Source: JAICLL01 sp035252155
GTDB taxonomy: Bacteria; Planctomycetota; Planctomycetia; Pirellulales; JAICIG01
Assembly: GCA_035252155.1 (NCBI GenBank)
Contig: DATFDL010000603.1
Location: 1 to 9,055 of the forward strand
Direction of reading: 5' to 3'
DNA: 9,055 nt
Shown here: positions 5,403-9,055 of the stretch, piece after piece
Layout of the letters: every line of letters starts with the position of its first letter
Position numbering within the stretch: position 1 is the first letter of the stretch
The notes under the pieces: generated by a model
Told to the model about the DNA's origin: nothing
Databases searched by the model: none
Seen by the model: only the letters and a program-made list of their open reading frames with translations
Position numbers and translations under genes: made by a program

Positions 5403-6202
5403 TGCCGCTCGCGTTGGCGGCGATGGCGATGATCGTCACGCCGTCGATTTCGCGGCCGAGCGGGTTCGCCATTGCGCAAGAGATTCCCAATCCGGACTTG
5501 ATCTTCAAGGCGCCGGACGAGTCTCGATTGTTCGGCCGCGAAGTGCCCGACATCGGTCTGCAATACGCCGATGGCAGCAGTGGCCGCTTGGGCGAATTGT
5601 GGTCCGAGCGTCCGGTGTTTGTCACGCTCGTCTTCTCGCGCTGCGCCGGTATCTGCTCGCCCTACTTGGGATTGCTGAAGAAGACGGTGGAACAAGTGGG
5701 CGCCAGCGGTGAGAGCTATCAGATGGTGGTTCTCAGTTTCGATCGCCGCGACCGCCCGGATGAGATGATGGCCCTGGCGGAACACCACGAGCTGCAAGCC
5801 GATCGGGGCTGGACGTTTGCAGTCCCGGCCAGCCAGGACGAACTGGCGGCGTTGTGCCAAGCGCTCGATTTTGATTTTCGCTGGGACGACGAGCGACAGC
5901 AGTACAATCATCCGGCGGTCACGGTCGCCCTGCGGGCTGGAAAGTTTGCCAGAATCTCCGTGGGAGAAGATATTTCACCGGGGCGGTTCAAGGAGATGTT
6001 GGCCGACGCGCGGGGCGAGTTTGTCCCCATCTATCCCGCCCCCGGCCGCGGCGGCGCGTTGTTCCGCTGTTTCGATTACGACCCCCAACGCGGCTTCACG
6101 CCAAACTGGGGCATGTTGATTCTGATCTTGCCGGGTGCCGCTGCACTCACGCTGGCTGCCGGGCTGTTTACGGCGGCCAAGTTCACCGCGGGCGCCGACT
6201 GA
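5402..6202 (+). CDS. SCO1/SenC family protein (second copy), signal peptide plus C-terminal membrane anchor
   Basis: From ATG 5402 the product is 266 aa; ATG 5375 would add nine residues. Residues 1-25 look like a signal peptide ending in AIA before QE. The thioredoxin-fold domain carries the CxxxC copper motif C81-AGI-C85 (FSRCAGICSPYLG) and the third ligand H170 in YNHPAVTVAL. A hydrophobic segment at about 237-260 should anchor the C-terminus, a topology different from the first SCO here, which is N-anchored. The start overlaps the catalytic subunit stop by one base (TGATG), so the two are translationally coupled. This strongly suggests that the protein matures the CuA site of the same complex. 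It occupies the senC position of norS-norY-senC clusters. The sequence is clearly divergent from the first copy. Confidence 0.9.
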   Translation: MPLALAAMAMIVTPSISRPSGFAIAQEIPNPDLIFKAPDESRLFGREVPDIGLQYADGSSGRLGELWSERPVFVTLVFSRCAGICSPYLGLLKKTVEQVGASGESYQMVVLSFDRRDRPDEMMALAEHHELQADRGWTFAVPASQDELAALCQALDFDFRWDDERQQYNHPAVTVALRAGKFARISVGEDISPGRFKEMLADARGEFVPIYPAPGRGGALFRCFDYDPQRGFTPNWGMLILILPGAAALTLAAGLFTAAKFTAGAD

Positions 6203-6316
6203 GCCCGGTCGGCCGCTCCGCCTATCGGCTGCTCCAACGGTAGCGCGGTATAATTGTCGGCGGCAGCGATCGTCGGTCGGAGGCCCGTTTCAGCATCCCC
6301 GGTGTGAGTTTGCGCC

Positions 6317-7693
6317 ATGTACCGTCGTGATTGGCTTAAGTGGGCCGTTTGGTCGGCTTGGGCAGAGCTTGCGGGCTTACGAACTACTATGGCCAAAAGC
6401 CCGCGCGGTGAAAAAATCGTCGTGGTGGGGGCGGGCATCGCCGGACTCGCCGCCGCGCGCGAGTTGGCCTCGCTGGGCTATCAGGTGACGGTGCTCGAAG
6501 GACGGCAGCGCATCGGTGGCCGAATCTGGACGGATCGCTCGTTGAGCACGCCCGTCGAGTTGGGCGCCGGCTCGATCGAAATTCAACGGCGCAACCCGCT
6601 CACGCCGCTCGCCCGACAGTGGAAAATTGCCGGCGAACCGTTGCGGTATGAATCGGTCAAACTTTACGATTGCGCCGGCGCTCGCTGGCGAGATGACGAC
6701 GTCGAAGAGATCGCCGACCGGTTCGAAACGGTCGTCAACCGCGAGCGGCAACGGGCAAAGGCCGCGATGGCGTCGCAATCCGCCGGCCCGCTTTCGGTGC
6801 AAGATGTCGTTGCGAACCGTGGGCTTGCCGGCTCGCCCGACACCGCCCTAGGGCGAGCACAACAATGGACCGGTGCCGTGCAAGTCTGTGAATACGGCGC
6901 AGAGCTGCGCGACCTGTCACTGGCCTGTTTCGACGACGACTACGAGGCCGACTGGGACGATCTACTCGTGGTCGGCGGGTTCGACCGCCTGATCGAGCGG
7001 TTGGCCGCCGGGCTTGACATTCGCTTGGGCCACGAAGTGGTCAGGATCGAGCACGACTCGGATGGGGTTCGAGTAGAGTCGTCGCTGGGCACGTTTTCCG
7101 CCGATCGCGTGCTGATAACACTGCCGCTGGGAGTTCTCAAGGCCGGCCTGGTGACGTTCGCGCCGGCCCTGCCGCAGGGCAAGATGGCGGCGATTGAGCG
7201 GTTGGAAATGGGTTTACTCAACAAGGTGGTGTTGCAATACGACGAGCGGTTTTGGCCGGCCGAAGCGGATGTGCTGGGGTTCGCCTCGCGGACGCCCGGC
7301 CTGTTCCCGCAATTCATCAACCTCTTCGCGGCGACCGGCGCGCCGATTCTGGTGGCCACGATCGCCGGCGATTATGCCCGTGCCTTGGAGACGTTAACTG
7401 ACGAGCAGATTGTGGCCCGCGCGCAGCATGCCCTGCGAAGCATGTTTGCCACAAAGACGGTGCCGGAGCCTGCGGTGTTTCGGGTCACGCGCTGGGCCAG
7501 CGATCGCTGGGCGCAGGGATCGTATTCTTATGTGCCGGTGCGGGGCAGCGGCGCCGATTACGATATTTTGGGAGAGCCCGTGGGCGACCGGATGTTTTTC
7601 GCGGGCGAAGCAACCAACCGCGAGTATTCCGCGACCGCCCACGGGGCATATCTTTCCGGGCTGCGCGAGGCGGCCCGCATCGCCCGTTCGTAG
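6317..7693 (+). CDS. FAD-dependent amine oxidase (monoamine/polyamine oxidase family)
   Basis: A 458-aa flavoprotein. The Rossmann dinucleotide motif VVVGAGIAGLAAARELASLG (35-54) is followed by E61 for the ribose and the RIGGRIWTD motif (65-73). K303 in LLNKVVLQYD matches the conserved active-site Lys of polyamine and LSD1-type oxidases. The C-terminal FAD motif is FFAGEATNREYSATAHGAYLSG (427-448). Such enzymes oxidise amines with O2, giving aldehyde or imine, ammonia or amine, and H2O2; the substrate cannot be told. The N-terminus MYRRDWLKW resembles a twin-arginine signal, though its hydrophobic region is weak. ATG 6389 (Met25) would give a cytoplasmic form. No strong ribosome binding site distinguishes the starts. 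It follows the SCO gene after 114 bases, and a functional link to the oxidases is not evident. Confidence 0.9.
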   Translation: MYRRDWLKWAVWSAWAELAGLRTTMAKSPRGEKIVVVGAGIAGLAAARELASLGYQVTVLEGRQRIGGRIWTDRSLSTPVELGAGSIEIQRRNPLTPLARQWKIAGEPLRYESVKLYDCAGARWRDDDVEEIADRFETVVNRERQRAKAAMASQSAGPLSVQDVVANRGLAGSPDTALGRAQQWTGAVQVCEYGAELRDLSLACFDDDYEADWDDLLVVGGFDRLIERLAAGLDIRLGHEVVRIEHDSDGVRVESSLGTFSADRVLITLPLGVLKAGLVTFAPALPQGKMAAIERLEMGLLNKVVLQYDERFWPAEADVLGFASRTPGLFPQFINLFAATGAPILVATIAGDYARALETLTDEQIVARAQHALRSMFATKTVPEPAVFRVTRWASDRWAQGSYSYVPVRGSGADYDILGEPVGDRMFFAGEATNREYSATAHGAYLSGLREAARIARS

Positions 7694-7742
7694 GAGCGGC
7701 CTTCGATACTCCACGCGGCCGCGAATGCGACATCTCCGCCGG

Positions 7743-7817
7743 TGTGGCACAGCCGCCCTCGGCTGTGAAGCGGCCGCCAAGGGCGACCGAGAGACAGCCG
7801 GGGGCGGCTGTCCCACA
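7743..7817. repeat. Cruciform-type inverted repeat between convergent genes
   Basis: Two 24-base arms, 7743-7766 and 7794-7817, are reverse complements with two mismatches. Each arm is itself palindromic (ACAGCCG and CGGCTGT around a 4-base centre), so two small hairpins or one long one can form. It lies in the 142-base gap between converging genes and could end or separate transcripts from both sides, but has no T-tract. ACAGCCG-type palindromes of this kind appear, from memory, to be dispersed in planctomycete genomes. Confidence 0.83.
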
Positions 7818-7835
7818 TTGCCGCTTTCACGCGAT

Positions 7836-8699
7836 CTACTTCTCGCGGTCGAAGACCCAGACGTGGTAACCGTTGTTTACCGAATGGTTTTGCAACCGTT
7901 CGGGCGCCTGCCAGACCGACTTGCCTTGGTGTTTGACCTCGACCGCCCAGCAGGTCATGGCCGCCAGCGCGTACTCCCAAGTGCGGCTGCCGTCGCGATT
8001 CTCTCGCGCTTCGAGCAACACAAATAGTTCCGGATCGGTGCCGAGCGTGAAGGCGAAGACCGCCGCGTCAATGACTCCCTCTTTCTCGATGTCGTACCGA
8101 TAGAGCGGATTGGTCATCAGCCGCAGCTCGTGCCGGGTCGTTTCTTGATCAGTGGTGTTGATCTTGAAGTCGTCGAAGGCCGCGAACTCTCGGGCCAAGG
8201 CCCGCATCTGCGCGAGCCGCTTGACCTTGGTTTCGGCCGGCGGCGACGCGCCTTCGATCGGCTTGAATTCGCCCGTCGCTTGCCGCGGCTGCCACAACAC
8301 GCGCCCGCGGTCTCGCATCACAAACGGCCGCAACGCCACCGATTGGCACTCGTGAATCCAATAGCCGTCTTTGGTTGGAAACACTTGCGCCAAAACGGCC
8401 GGCCTGTCGCCATCGGTCCACATCACAATCACGCCGTCGGGCACGCCGCCCACTGGATTGCTCCAGCGCAGCAGCGGCTTGGGGTAGAGCTGCCACCGCG
8501 CCGCCTGGTCGTCGTCCGGCACGACCTGAAAGTCGCGCACGGAATTCATCATGAATTCCAACCGCTCGGCGGCGAGCTGCTTTTCTTTTTCGCCGGTCGT
8601 TGGCGTCTCGTCCGGTTCATCGCCCCGAGCCGTGACGCCCGCCAACAGCACGGCGACCATCCAGAGCCAACAGGATTCCGTTCGCATTGTTGATTTCAT
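7836..8699 (-). CDS. Secreted hypothetical protein of planctomycete type
   Basis: I do not recognise a named domain. From the ATG at 8699 the product is 287 aa. Residues 1-25 form a signal peptide with a basic start, a hydrophobic core around WLWMVAVLLAGV and a likely cleavage near ARG-DE. GAGG at 8707-8710 lies seven bases before this start and favours it over a longer form beginning at 8747. The mature part opens with an acidic, Glu/Thr-rich stretch, followed by aromatic-rich segments such as RWSNPVGGVPDGVIVMWTDGD and LMTNPLYRYDIE, and a conserved-looking GTDPELFVLLEAREN near the C-terminus. No catalytic triad, metal motif or membrane anchor is evident. It converges on the amine oxidase gene. 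Similar uncharacterised secreted proteins are, from memory, common in planctomycetes. Confidence 0.82.
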   Translation of the reverse strand: MKSTMRTESCWLWMVAVLLAGVTARGDEPDETPTTGEKEKQLAAERLEFMMNSVRDFQVVPDDDQAARWQLYPKPLLRWSNPVGGVPDGVIVMWTDGDRPAVLAQVFPTKDGYWIHECQSVALRPFVMRDRGRVLWQPRQATGEFKPIEGASPPAETKVKRLAQMRALAREFAAFDDFKINTTDQETTRHELRLMTNPLYRYDIEKEGVIDAAVFAFTLGTDPELFVLLEARENRDGSRTWEYALAAMTCWAVEVKHQGKSVWQAPERLQNHSVNNGYHVWVFDREK

Positions 8700-8706
8700 A
8701 GCAGCG

Positions 8707-8710
8707 CCTC
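8707..8710 (-). promoter_or_regulatory. Ribosome binding site for the secreted hypothetical protein
   Basis: On the minus strand GAGG stands seven bases before the ATG at 8699. Together with the signal peptide that starts there, it fixes this start over the upstream in-frame ATG. Confidence 0.55.
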
Positions 8711-8964
8711 GGCAGCGAAAATGGGACGAGCGCCAGTTTACAGACATTGTGTCTTGGGATCAAGGGTGCGCGAGCTGTCGAGCGGATGGCGGGCACTCGC
8801 TGCGCTCGCCCCACCCTGGGCTGCGTAAAATTGGTGAATGAAGCGGCACGTGCCTGATTCTATTTTGGTTCCACCGATGCGTGCCGAGGGCCATTGATAA
8901 GCCTCCGCGCATGCATTTGCCATGCGGTCGCCGCACCAGCATGGGTTGCACCTTTTTCCGTAGC

Positions 8965-8982
8965 CCAGGCATTTATGCCTGG
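8965..8982. repeat. Short palindrome CCAGGCAT-TT-ATGCCTGG
   Basis: Perfect 8-base arms at 8965-8972 and 8975-8982 are separated by TT. With the flanking TAGC it resembles short dispersed palindromes I associate with planctomycete intergenic DNA. The two-base centre is too small for a normal RNA hairpin loop, so it would open a few pairs. Confidence 0.6.
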
Positions 8983-9055
8983 TCCTTACCGTGATTTCCT
9001 AACGCTCTTTTTAAATTCATAGCCGACAGCGCGGGCACCGCGGAGCATAAGGTGA

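Larger units (their letters stand above)
8700..9055. other. Intergenic stretch with short repeats, no gene supported
   Basis: Open frames here are short, lack ribosome binding sites, and run through repeat-like DNA. The region should hold the promoter of the minus-strand gene, but no convincing -35/-10 pair is visible. It contains a small dyad (AGACA-TTG-TGTCT, 8742-8754), a GC-rich segment around 8785-8826 with the direct repeat GCGAGC/GCGAGT on the minus strand, the 10-base palindrome GGCACGTGCC at 8845-8854, and the palindrome at 8965-8982. Whatever starts after 9055 cannot be judged. Confidence 0.6.

Noticed and set aside
6249..6254. A perfect TATAAT that could be a -10 box for the amine oxidase gene
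   Set aside because: No recognisable -35 element stands 16-18 bases upstream, and a single hexamer is weak evidence.
8738..8972. Two minus-strand open frames of 61 and 70 codons
   Set aside because: They run through repeat-like DNA upstream of the secreted protein gene and have no domain or start signal.

Overview
The window looks like a chromosomal stretch from a planctomycete, probably Pirellulales-like. I infer this from the GC-rich, dispersed palindromic intergenic repeats, the style of the oxidase subunits and small membrane proteins, and a secreted hypothetical protein of planctomycete character. No rRNA or other marker gene confirms it.

Region 1 (1-3027, + strand) is the tail of an A-type cytochrome c oxidase cluster. 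It holds the 3' end of subunit III, a three-helix subunit IV, a 69-aa two-helix membrane protein, an 83-aa membrane protein with an N-terminal CxxC, a CuA-bearing subunit II, and a SCO1/SenC copper chaperone. A subunit I gene is not in the window and is expected upstream.

Region 2 (3047-6202, + strand) is a second heme-copper oxidoreductase unit: a short CuA subunit, a 496-aa catalytic subunit and a second SCO/SenC. The catalytic subunit aligns with B-family (ba3-like) oxidases and keeps all six heme and CuB histidines. It has Asn instead of the cross-linkable Tyr four residues after the first CuB histidine. Gene order and that change resemble the sNOR (norS-norY-senC) nitric oxide reductases reported in ammonia oxidisers. 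A NO-reducing role is therefore plausible, but it is inferred.

Region 3 (6203-8699) contains a FAD-dependent amine oxidase on the + strand. It converges on a secreted hypothetical protein on the - strand, with a cruciform-type inverted repeat between them. Region 4 (8700-9055) has no gene I can support and carries short repeats and palindromes.

Three gaps hold three different long imperfect or nested palindromes (1010-1100, 3696-3848, 7743-7817), likely members of dispersed repeat families. Several gene junctions overlap or are only a few bases long (TAATG at 1371, ATGA/TGA at 2275, TGATG at 5400), consistent with polycistronic expression and translational coupling. The two CuA subunits and two SCO proteins fit a model in which each oxidase has its own copper-delivery partner.
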